Source: G039029935 sp039029935
Lineage (GTDB): Bacteria > Chloroflexota > Anaerolineae > Caldilineales > Caldilineaceae
Direction of reading: 5' to 3'
Assembly: GCA_039029935.1 (NCBI GenBank)
Contig: JBCCFC010000494.1
Location: forward strand, 1 to 9,183
DNA length: 9,183 nt
Part shown: piece after piece, positions 1 to 5,573 of the stretch
How positions within the stretch are numbered: position 1 is the first letter of the stretch
Layout of the letters: every line of letters starts with the position of its first letter
Notes under the pieces: generated by a model
What the model saw: only the letters and a program-made list of their open reading frames with translations
Databases searched by the model: none
Told to the model about the DNA's origin: nothing
Translations under genes and position numbers: made by a program

Positions 1-163
1 GAGTCAGTATTCGGTGAGTCAGTATTCGGTGAGTCAGTATTCGGTGAGTCAGTATTCGGTGAGTCAGTATTCGGTGAGTCAGTATTCGGTGAGTCAGTAT
101 TCGGTGGGTCGGTTACTGAATACTGAATACCGGCCTACTGAATACCGACCTACTGAATACTGG
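1..163. repeat. 15-bp tandem array A with inverted tail
   Basis: Seven identical head-to-tail copies of GAGTCAGTATTCGGT fill positions 1-105; the array probably continues beyond the left edge. From about 114 to 163 the same family appears in opposite orientation, as TACTGAATACCGACC-type units at 121, 136 and 151 plus a partial unit at 114. Read on one strand the units fit GTCRGTATTCRGTRR, so the direct and inverted halves can pair imperfectly into a long hairpin. The perfect identity of the seven copies suggests recent expansion. The array ends about 25 bp before the NTPase start and is not open in that gene's frame. It belongs to the same family as the arrays at 728-825 and 5433-5572. Confidence 0.95.
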
Positions 164-188
164 TAACATAGAGGATTTCATTGCAGAA

Positions 189-734
189 ATGGATGCAGAA
201 ATGATTGTCGAGCGTGTGGCCGTTGGGTCACAAAACCCAGTGAAAATTGCAGCTGCCCGTGAGGCGGTATACAAACTATGGCCTGATGTCTATGTCAACG
301 GTATTGAAGTCTCATCAGGTGTATCTGATCAGCCTATGCATGATGAAGATGCCATTGAAGGGGCACTTAACCGTGCGCAACAGGCGCGTGAAAAACTCAA
401 CACCGACTTAGGGATTGGGTTGGAGGGTAATGTTGTAGACACGCCCTATGGTATGTTTACCAGTGGCTGGGCGGTTGTGATTGACCGTGCTGGCCGCGTC
501 GGTGTTGGTGCTGGTGGACGCATTCACCTGCCCGAACCATTGGCCGCACAGGTGCGCGCTGGACAAGAGTTGGGTCATGCCATTGATGCATGGACTGGCG
601 AACGCAATACCAAGCAGCGGCAGGGTGCAGTTGGCGTCTTGACGGGTGGGTTGATTTCACGTCAAGACGCGCTTTGCTGGGCAACGGTTTATGCGTTGGC
701 GCGGTTTGTCCGCGAAATAAACTGTAATCAGTAG
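189..734 (+). CDS. Inosine/xanthosine triphosphatase (DUF84, YjjX family)
   Basis: A 181-aa protein of the DUF84/YjjX family. These house-cleaning NTPases hydrolyse non-canonical ITP and XTP in the cytosol, keeping deaminated purines out of nucleic acids. Visible family features are the N-terminal substrate loop GSQNPVKI (residues 13-20), SGVSDQPM (43-50), the GALNRAQQA helix (58-66), LEGNV (78-82) in place of the usual EAG motif, LPEPLAAQVRAGQELG (114-129) and GAVGVLTGGLISR (146-158). Length is typical. Homologues start shortly before the VAVGS strand, so either ATG 189 or ATG 201 could be the true start; neither has a strong ribosome site, as GAGG at 171-174 is rather far upstream. The last codons and the TAG stop lie in repeat array B, so the C-terminal NCNQ may be repeat-derived. 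The gene is convergent with the MFS gene. Confidence 0.88.
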   Translation: MDAEMIVERVAVGSQNPVKIAAAREAVYKLWPDVYVNGIEVSSGVSDQPMHDEDAIEGALNRAQQAREKLNTDLGIGLEGNVVDTPYGMFTSGWAVVIDRAGRVGVGAGGRIHLPEPLAAQVRAGQELGHAIDAWTGERNTKQRQGAVGVLTGGLISRQDALCWATVYALARFVREINCNQ

Positions 735-825
735 GTCGGTCATCAGTAAGTCGGTCATCAGTAGGTCAGTATTCAGTACGCCACAACCGACCTACTGAAC
801 ACCGACCTACCGAACACCGACCTAC
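728..825. repeat. 15-bp array B between convergent genes, possible bidirectional terminator
   Basis: Three direct units (CAGTAGGTCGGTCAT type) run from 729 to about 777. About three inverted units (ACCGACCTACTGAAC type) follow from about 787 to 825. The halves are complementary enough to form a long imperfect hairpin between the convergent NTPase and MFS genes, a position suited to a two-way terminator or 3' stabiliser, although there is no U-tract. The TAG of the NTPase gene (732-734) and the TAG of the MFS gene (824-822) are both part of repeat units. In each gene frame the array gives another stop within five codons, so it also acts as a tandem-stop cassette. The repeat structure is certain; the terminator role is inferred. 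Confidence 0.9.
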
Positions 826-2015
826 TTCACCTTCGGTAACATCATCACCGCTGGTATGCTGAGGAAATACAAGAATCCAGTCCACCAGAACGCAGTGGTC
901 AGCCCAACTTGATCGGCCAATAAGCCCACAACCCAGATACCTACGCCGCGCAGGAAAAAGTTGATTGCCATCAGGATGCCATTGCCAAAGGCACGGTGAT
1001 CTGGAAAATAGTCTTGAATGATTGCCATTAGCACTGGGGCAGGCGTAATTGCCGTGAATCCCAATAGAATCAGAACAACGGGGAGTGCCCATGCTGGACT
1101 GAGCAAAAAGGCAAAGAGCAGAAAGGGGGCAGCGACCAAAAGGATTCTCAACATGGATATCCGTCCAAAGCGGTCACTCAGTGAGCCTGTGAACATGATG
1201 CCTGTTGCTCCTGCTCCTTCCAGAATGGTTAATGCACCTGCACCCAGCCACAGACTGCTGTCCAACTCATCTTTCATAAATGTCGGCAAATAAATCGTAA
1301 TCGCCGCCAACATTGGCACACGAGCTAGAAAAATAAAGAGTATTTGGGGAAATACGCTTAGAGCAATAGGCCAGAACGAGTCGAGCGATGCGTTGTTCTT
1401 TTTATTTGCTCTGGCGTCAATATGACGTAATCGCACAAACAAAAAGGCCGATGTCAGCCAAGCAATAATCGATAGCCGCCAAACGCCCTCAAAGGTTAGC
1501 CACGTAATGGCTGAAACTGCAATCAGTGGGCCAATGGTGCGTGCTGTTTCCCCGCCAAACATATAAAAACTCATGCCCATGCCGATGCGGTTACCCGAAA
1601 TGCGTGCTATCATCGCTGGCGCAGGGACATGAAAGGCCGCGATGCTCACGCCCACACAGAGCATCAGAAAGACCATCGTGACATAGTCTGTCACCATGCC
1701 ACTGAGTGTGATGAGTGTTGCCGAAACTGCTGGTGCAAGGATGACAAAATAGCGAAGATTCACTTTATCCGCCATGTAGCCAATCAGCGGGTTGAGGATA
1801 CCAGGGGCTTGTAGACAAAAGGCCAAGAAGCCCGCCTGCTCATAATTGAGCAGTAATTTTTCCCTCAAGATGGGAAGCAGCGTGGGGATAAATCCACTGC
1901 TAAAAATATCATGGACAAAGTGTCCAAAGGCGATGGTTGAGACTTGAGCAGTTTGAAATTGCCCCTCTTGTGAATTTTCCACTGCTGTGTTTTGTGTATC
2001 AGATTGCGCTGTCAT
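822..2015 (-). CDS. MFS transporter, fosmidomycin-resistance (Fsr)-like
   Basis: A 397-aa integral membrane protein with about 12 hydrophobic segments after a polar N-terminal tail of about 25 residues. The pattern matches the major facilitator superfamily, closest in my recollection to the Fsr-type exporters: FGHFVHDIFSSGFIPTLLPI (30-49), the loop 2-3 motif GYMADK (79-84), AAFHVPAPAMIARISGNR (126-143), FGGETARTIGPL (153-164) and the second-half motif GSLSDRFGR (277-285). It is probably a proton-driven exporter of small molecules; the substrate cannot be read from sequence. ATG 2015 is supported by AGGTAGGA seven bases upstream (2023-2030). The TAG stop is provided by repeat array B. The gap to the next gene upstream on the same strand is 186 bp and contains a large inverted repeat, so it is probably transcribed separately. 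Confidence 0.87.
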   Translation of the reverse strand: MTAQSDTQNTAVENSQEGQFQTAQVSTIAFGHFVHDIFSSGFIPTLLPILREKLLLNYEQAGFLAFCLQAPGILNPLIGYMADKVNLRYFVILAPAVSATLITLSGMVTDYVTMVFLMLCVGVSIAAFHVPAPAMIARISGNRIGMGMSFYMFGGETARTIGPLIAVSAITWLTFEGVWRLSIIAWLTSAFLFVRLRHIDARANKKNNASLDSFWPIALSVFPQILFIFLARVPMLAAITIYLPTFMKDELDSSLWLGAGALTILEGAGATGIMFTGSLSDRFGRISMLRILLVAAPFLLFAFLLSPAWALPVVLILLGFTAITPAPVLMAIIQDYFPDHRAFGNGILMAINFFLRGVGIWVVGLLADQVGLTTAFWWTGFLYFLSIPAVMMLPKVK

Positions 2016-2074
2016 AGTGTGATCCTACCTGTAAATTGATGGATTGGTGACTGTTTTCTATCGTGCGTTGGACC

Positions 2075-2151
2075 TTCGGGACCTTCGCGAGGTGAGTACC
2101 AAACCTCTGTGTACCAGTGAGACTCGATGCTCACCTCGCGAAGGTCCCGAA
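2075..2151. repeat. Perfect 22-bp inverted repeat with 33-nt loop
   Basis: The left arm at 2075-2096 begins TTCGGGACCTTCGCGAGG. The right arm at 2130-2151 is its exact reverse complement over 22 bp. The 33-nt interior holds two GTACC direct repeats, at 2096-2100 and 2111-2115. A partial extra GGACCTTCG lies just left of the first arm (2070-2078). It is located between the PMT stop and the MFS start, both on the minus strand, so it could terminate the PMT transcript or sit in the MFS leader. No U-tract follows on either strand, so it is not a classic intrinsic terminator. A small palindromic mobile or REP-like element is an equally good reading. No clear target-site duplication is visible. Confidence 0.85.
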
Positions 2152-2201
2152 ATCACCACTTGTGATTCCATGCCGTATAGCGGCTAATTGTGTCCACGCA
2201 A

Positions 2202-3962
2202 TTAACGCTTGCACATTGTATCTGATTGTGACCCATCTTGAAAGATGAAAGCAGAAAAGATTGTCGATTTGGGTTGGCAAAGACACCAGTCACACCTGTG
2301 ATCCATGGGCTGTGTAATTTCATAGAGGGTAAATGCCCCAAACACAGCTTTTTCTTGGCGTGTCAGGTGATGCATTTGCAGGTGAAGTTCTAGTGTTCTT
2401 AGTGGAACCCACTGGGGTGTAATCAGTAGGCGACGACGATGCGGTGTTTTGGCTGCGTTATCGGCCAAATAAACTTCGTGTGGAAACCAGCGTAATGACA
2501 TGTCTCCTCTGTGGATTTCTTCATAAAAATAGAAACGATGATGCCACCCCAGTACACGATGATAGAGGACAATCTGCACAGCATCGTCTTCGGTGAGTTG
2601 CTCTTTGACCCATTGTACTGCTTCTCTATAGCCATCATAGGCTCCATGATCCCCACCGATGGGTAGGCGACCACTGGCAGCTTGGATGCTAGGCTGAATG
2701 CTAAGAACAAGCATAAGTAGCAGCAATGCCCGCCGCCCTAAAAGGGATAGTATATAGGATACTCTCTCTCGGCCCGTAGCCCGTCCTTGCAGGGCGGGAG
2801 GCTTGATTGACCAAAGGTATGTGCCTATCACACCCATCAACAACGCCACAATGGGGGCGAGGGGCAATAGATAGCGATCCCATGCTGGAATGGTTGTCAG
2901 TATATGAATGGCAAGATAGCCCAATCCCCAAAGCAAAAATAAGCTTGTATATCTACTTCTAGGAAGGGGCAAAGAAAATTCTTGTGGGTTTAATCGCTCG
3001 CCCTCCCTTTCTGGCAGTATACTCAGACTACTAATTTTGTCGGCTATAATCACAAGGATGATGATCGCCAAAAGACCCCATACCCATGAACTGGCTGTGA
3101 GATACCAAAGCAAGTCACGCCACACCAGCCAACGTGACCACCACTGGTCAGGAGCAAGGAGCGTAATGGCAACATAATTTCGTTGTGCCATGTCCCAAGG
3201 CGAAGGGGCAACAGCCCAGCGCAGACTATCCCAATAGAGGATGGGCATGATGATAAATAGAATACCAATAAGAAATCTTGGACTTGCACGGATTGTGTAG
3301 GTCCGGTTATCCACTCGACAATCTTGGTCTTTTCTGGTGAACAGAGATGTCCACGCCACATACATACATCCAAGCACCAACGGTATATACAATACTCCTT
3401 GCTGTTTGGTCATAATTGCGCAGCCCAACCACACACCTGCCCAGAAATAGTGTCTGCGTGTCATCATCAAAACGGAGGCCATCCCCAAGCAAACTAGCAT
3501 TGCGTCTGTGTATGCAGTTGGTGCAAAGCTGATGGCAAAGGGATTGAGTGCCATTGCAAGGGCTGCTATGAGTTGTGTTGTGTGTTTCTTTTCTGTCAGT
3601 GTTCCTGCAATTTTTGCGGTGATAGGAATCGTCAGGGTACTGGCTGCGATGTTAAGCCACCGTGTACTTGCCTCCGTTAAGCCAAACAGTATATAGGCCA
3701 GCGATGCTAGCCAGAGGAATAACGGCGGCTTATCCGGCCAGACGGTCAGGAACAGCGGGTCCACGTCCCATGCATGTAAGGCCCAATAGCTATAAATAGC
3801 CTCATCTTCGCGAAATGGATAGCCGTCCAGAAGAAGTATGCGGAGTAGGAAACCGATGAGTGTAATAAGGAGGAGTGAGGAGTGATTAGTGATTAGTGAA
3901 GAACGATCAGTGATTAGTGAAGAACTCGAATAATCGACACATCTCATTTGGTTATCATTCAA
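2202..3962 (-). CDS. PMT/ArnT-like membrane glycosyltransferase (GT-C fold)
   Basis: A 586-aa multi-pass protein of the dolichyl-phosphate-mannose mannosyltransferase/ArnT superfamily. Such enzymes move a sugar from a polyprenyl-phosphate donor to protein or lipid on the outer face of the membrane. After the first membrane helix (about 30-46) come the acidic loop FREDEA (50-55), WPDKPPLFLW (75-84) and YTDAMLV (151-157), where Asp53 and Asp153 fit the conserved catalytic or metal-site acidic residues. DRYLLPLAP (362-370) follows, with a soluble C-terminal part from about 430. The start is uncertain: TTG 3962 lies in the octamer array, and ATG 3947 is the next candidate in frame; both precede a translated 21-bp repeat (residues 12-33). 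Two hydrophilic segments (316-337 and 387-408) look like inserted repeats. The last 33 residues are unusual and Cys-rich. It follows the GT2 gene, its likely donor-synthesis partner. Confidence 0.82.
   Translation of the reverse strand: MNDNQMRCVDYSSSSLITDRSSLITNHSSLLLITLIGFLLRILLLDGYPFREDEAIYSYWALHAWDVDPLFLTVWPDKPPLFLWLASLAYILFGLTEASTRWLNIAASTLTIPITAKIAGTLTEKKHTTQLIAALAMALNPFAISFAPTAYTDAMLVCLGMASVLMMTRRHYFWAGVWLGCAIMTKQQGVLYIPLVLGCMYVAWTSLFTRKDQDCRVDNRTYTIRASPRFLIGILFIIMPILYWDSLRWAVAPSPWDMAQRNYVAITLLAPDQWWSRWLVWRDLLWYLTASSWVWGLLAIIILVIIADKISSLSILPEREGERLNPQEFSLPLPRSRYTSLFLLWGLGYLAIHILTTIPAWDRYLLPLAPIVALLMGVIGTYLWSIKPPALQGRATGRERVSYILSLLGRRALLLLMLVLSIQPSIQAASGRLPIGGDHGAYDGYREAVQWVKEQLTEDDAVQIVLYHRVLGWHHRFYFYEEIHRGDMSLRWFPHEVYLADNAAKTPHRRRLLITPQWVPLRTLELHLQMHHLTRQEKAVFGAFTLYEITQPMDHRCDWCLCQPKSTIFSAFIFQDGSQSDTMCKR
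2739..2804 (-). repeat. Putative palindromic insert translated in the PMT gene (1)
   Basis: This stretch encodes residues about 387-408 of the PMT protein, starting KPPALQGRATGRERV. It contains a GC-rich hairpin (CCCGTCCT, loop TGC, AGGGCGGG with one G-T pair on the + strand) and a nearby AGTAT/ATACT palindrome. The hydrophilic segment lies in a loop between membrane helices, where an in-frame insert would be tolerated. This resembles the way palindromic elements are translated inside genes in Rickettsia. Whether it recurs elsewhere in the genome cannot be seen here. Confidence 0.4.
2952..3017 (-). repeat. Putative palindromic insert translated in the PMT gene (2)
   Basis: This stretch encodes residues about 316-337 of the PMT protein, with LPEREGERLNPQ followed by SLPLPRSR. 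It is purine-rich at one end (AGAAAGGGAGGGCGAG on the coding strand) and roughly complementary at the other (CTTTGCCCCTTCC), giving an imperfect inverted repeat. The segment is polar and sits between hydrophobic helices. It looks like a degenerate interspersed palindrome captured in frame. A family-specific loop is the alternative. Confidence 0.35.
3884..3925 (-). repeat. 21-bp direct repeat encoding a heptapeptide repeat at the PMT N terminus
   Basis: GATTAGTGAAGAAC occurs at 3891-3904 and 3912-3925, a spacing of 21 bp, with an extra GATTAGT at 3884-3890. On the coding strand this gives SSLITDR then SSLITNH then a decayed third unit. The unit length keeps the frame. It may be a recent insertion into the start region of the gene, or the true translation start may lie downstream at a non-ATG codon. 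Confidence 0.8.
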
Positions 3963-4013
3963 CTCTTCAACTCTTCAACTTTTCAACTCTTCGCCCTTTC
4001 AACTCTTCAACCT
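3958..4013. repeat. Octamer tandem array filling the GT2-PMT gap
   Basis: Seven units of 8 bp run without a break: TTCAACTC at 3958, 3966, 3982 and 3998, TTCAACTT at 3974, the divergent TTCGCCCT at 3990, and TTCAACCT at 4006. On the coding (minus) strand the unit is GAGTTGAA. The array begins at the last base of the GT2 stop codon (4013) and includes the proposed TTG start of the PMT gene (3962-3960). Each unit carries a purine run (GAAGAG) followed by TTG, so it could serve as a set of weak ribosome sites and start codons. Copy number would then change spacing and frame. Confidence 0.9.
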
Positions 4014-4759
4014 TAATCTGAAACGCGATAGCGCACCAATGCACGTATCGCCCCAAAGCCATCACGCCAGCTAATCTTTTTGCCTTCATGGAAGCTACGC
4101 CCATTGTAGGTGATAGGTGTCTCGAAAATTGCGTAGCCGCGTTTGATAATTTTTGCGGTCAACTCTGGTTCGATTTCAAAGCCTCGACTGTTGAGCGGCA
4201 TATCCTCGATGACCTCACGACGAAAACATTTATAGCATGTTTCCATGTCACTCAGAGATGTGCCATAAAATATATTAGTGACAAACGTAACCAGCCGATT
4301 GCCAAAATTGTGTGACCAACTCATGGCTTCGCGCGTCCCGCCCAAAAAGCGACTGCCATAAACAACATCGGTGCGGCCTTCTAATAATGGCTTGAGTAGT
4401 TTTGTATAATCTCGTGGGTCGTATTCCAAATCAGCATCCTGAATGACAAAAATATCGCCCGTTGCATGTTGAAACCCTGTGCGCAGAGCCGACCCTTTGC
4501 CACTATTTTTGTCATGGTACACGATTTTGATGTTGGGAAAATTTTCAGTTTCCCACTGTTTCAAAATTTCACGTGTGCCATCCTGTGAACCATCATCAAC
4601 AATAATCAACTCTTTTTCAAGCTGAACAAGGTCCGCAGTATCGCCAGATTGGGTTGACAATTCACCATCAAAGACCAACTCAACGCTATGCACCCGCTTG
4701 ACAATCTCTTCCAATGTTTCCTGCTCATTATAAACAGGCATGATAATTGATAAACGCAT
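4013..4759 (-). CDS. GT2 glycosyltransferase, polyprenyl-phosphate sugar synthase (DPM1-like)
   Basis: A 248-aa family 2 glycosyltransferase of the dolichyl-phosphate mannose/glucose synthase type. It transfers a sugar from a nucleotide donor to a polyprenyl phosphate on the inner face of the membrane. The GT-A core is clear: SIIMPVYNEQETL (4-16), VDDGSQDGT (54-62), GKGSALRTGF (87-96), the metal site QDADLEYDP (107-115), VYGSRFLGG (133-141), DMETCYKCFR (171-180) and GFEIEPELTAK (193-203). There is no C-terminal membrane domain, so it is the short soluble DPM1-type form. Residues about 26-48 form a longer than usual linker before the DDGS strand. ATG 4759 has no clear ribosome site. The PMT-like gene follows after the octamer array. 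The most economical reading is that this enzyme makes the lipid-linked sugar that the PMT protein uses; sugar identity is unknown. Confidence 0.9.
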   Translation of the reverse strand: MRLSIIMPVYNEQETLEEIVKRVHSVELVFDGELSTQSGDTADLVQLEKELIIVDDGSQDGTREILKQWETENFPNIKIVYHDKNSGKGSALRTGFQHATGDIFVIQDADLEYDPRDYTKLLKPLLEGRTDVVYGSRFLGGTREAMSWSHNFGNRLVTFVTNIFYGTSLSDMETCYKCFRREVIEDMPLNSRGFEIEPELTAKIIKRGYAIFETPITYNGRSFHEGKKISWRDGFGAIRALVRYRVSD

Positions 4760-4777
4760 AATGATAATCTAGTTGAT

Positions 4778-4810
4778 AGAAGTCCAACTTTTGCTAAACG
4801 TCGGACTTCT
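4778..4810 (-). promoter_or_regulatory. 11-bp stem-loop between response regulator and GT2 genes
   Basis: On the minus strand AGAAGTCCGAC (4810-4800) pairs with GTTGGACTTCT (4788-4778) around an 11-nt loop, with one G-U pair. It starts 10 nt after the response regulator stop and ends about 18 nt before the GT2 start. It may weaken readthrough into the glycosyltransferase genes or protect the upstream mRNA end. It lacks a following U-run, so strict terminator status is not supported. Confidence 0.6.
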
Positions 4811-4820
4811 GAAGATATAT

Positions 4821-5402
4821 TTATTCCTGTGCTTGATGGGCCAGGATAATGGCTTCGGCAACAGTACGCATAGAGCGACGGTTGTTCATACTCATCTTTT
4901 GAATACGGCGAAAAGCATCTTGTTCGGTCAACTTGTGTGTTTCCATTAAGATACCTTTGGCACGGTCCACAAGTTTACGCGTTTCCAGCGCATCCGTCAA
5001 ACTTTTGACCTCTTTTTCCAGCATCATCAACTCACGGAAGCGTGCCAGTGTGACCTCAATGGCGGGTGTCAGGTCTGTCTCGCGAAAGGGTTTGACCAGA
5101 TAGCCTGCTACGCCAGCCTCCTGCGCACGGTCCACCAATTCCTTTTGGCTGTATGCACTGAGCAACAGGACTGGTGCAATCTTCTCTTCCGTCAGCAGCT
5201 TTGCCGCTTCGATGCCATCCATGTCGGGCATCTTGATATCCATAATCACCAGATCAGGACGTAGCTCGCGTGACAGATTGACAGCACTCTGTCCATCCCC
5301 CACCTCGCCCACAACCAAATATCCCAAGTTGTTCAGCATTTCGCGGAGATCCATACGAATTAGGGATTCATCATCTGCTATAATGATGCGTGTTCGTTCC
5401 AA
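4821..5402 (-). CDS. ANTAR-domain response regulator (PdtaR/EutV/AmiR-type)
   Basis: A 193-aa response regulator with a receiver domain (about 4-120), a short coiled-coil linker (about 121-140) and an ANTAR RNA-binding domain (about 137-190). Receiver residues are present: acidic pocket Asp10/Asp11, phospho-acceptor Asp55 in VIMDIKMPDMDG, Ser82 and Lys104 in YLVKPF. The ANTAR signature is RKLVDRAKGILMETHKLTEQ (142-161), then AFRRIQKMSM and the RTVAEAII end. In this family phosphorylation promotes dimerisation and binding to paired RNA hairpins, preventing transcription termination. The start is TTG 5402, backed by the strong AGAAGGAG six bases upstream. The cognate kinase lies immediately upstream on the same strand. 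The 57 codons between the kinase TAG and this TTG contain no stop and share its frame, so a kinase-regulator fusion would form if the TAG were read through. Confidence 0.94.
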   Translation of the reverse strand: MERTRIIIADDESLIRMDLREMLNNLGYLVVGEVGDGQSAVNLSRELRPDLVIMDIKMPDMDGIEAAKLLTEEKIAPVLLLSAYSQKELVDRAQEAGVAGYLVKPFRETDLTPAIEVTLARFRELMMLEKEVKSLTDALETRKLVDRAKGILMETHKLTEQDAFRRIQKMSMNNRRSMRTVAEAIILAHQAQE

Positions 5403-5408
5403 GACGTA

Positions 5409-5416
5409 CTCCTTCT
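5409..5416 (-). promoter_or_regulatory. Shine-Dalgarno site for the ANTAR regulator (TTG start)
   Basis: The coding strand reads AGAAGGAG, then six bases, then TTG at 5402. It is the best ribosome site among the protein genes in the window. It supports independent initiation at TTG despite the open frame upstream. Confidence 0.8.
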
Positions 5417-5432
5417 TTGTATAACCATGTAA

Positions 5433-5572
5433 GTCAGTAGTCTGTGAGTCGGTAATTGGTGTGTCGATAATTGGTGTGTCGGTAATCGGTGTGTCGGTAA
5501 TCGGTGTGTCGGTAATCGGAACTGATCTACTGAATACTGATCTACTGAATACTGACCTACTGAATACCGACC
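5433..5572. repeat. 15-bp array C between kinase and response regulator
   Basis: Six direct units on the + strand start at 5433, 5448, 5463, 5478, 5493 and 5508; the core unit is GTCGGTAATCGGTGT. From about 5520 to 5571 the orientation flips, with CTACTGAATACTGAT-type units, the last being CTACTGAATACCGAC at 5557-5571. The family is the same as arrays A and B. It lies inside the presumed kinase-regulator mRNA, where the two halves can fold back. It begins two bases after the kinase stop. Because the unit is five codons long, the kinase frame stays open through it and would read SVFSR repeats followed by DTPIT repeats. Confidence 0.93.
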
Positions 5573-5573
5573 A

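Noticed and set aside
1..163. Origin of replication or iteron array
   Set aside because: Direct iterons are present, but there is no DnaA box cluster, no rep or dnaA gene and no AT-rich unwinding region. The same repeat occurs at two other loci.
766..1092. Small minus-strand gene ending in VGRCSVGRCSVGR repeats
   Set aside because: It is an out-of-frame reading of the MFS gene running into array B, with no ribosome site or recognisable domain.
4778..4810. Intrinsic terminator after the response regulator
   Set aside because: The stem is good but no U-run follows on the minus strand, so it is listed only as a stem-loop.
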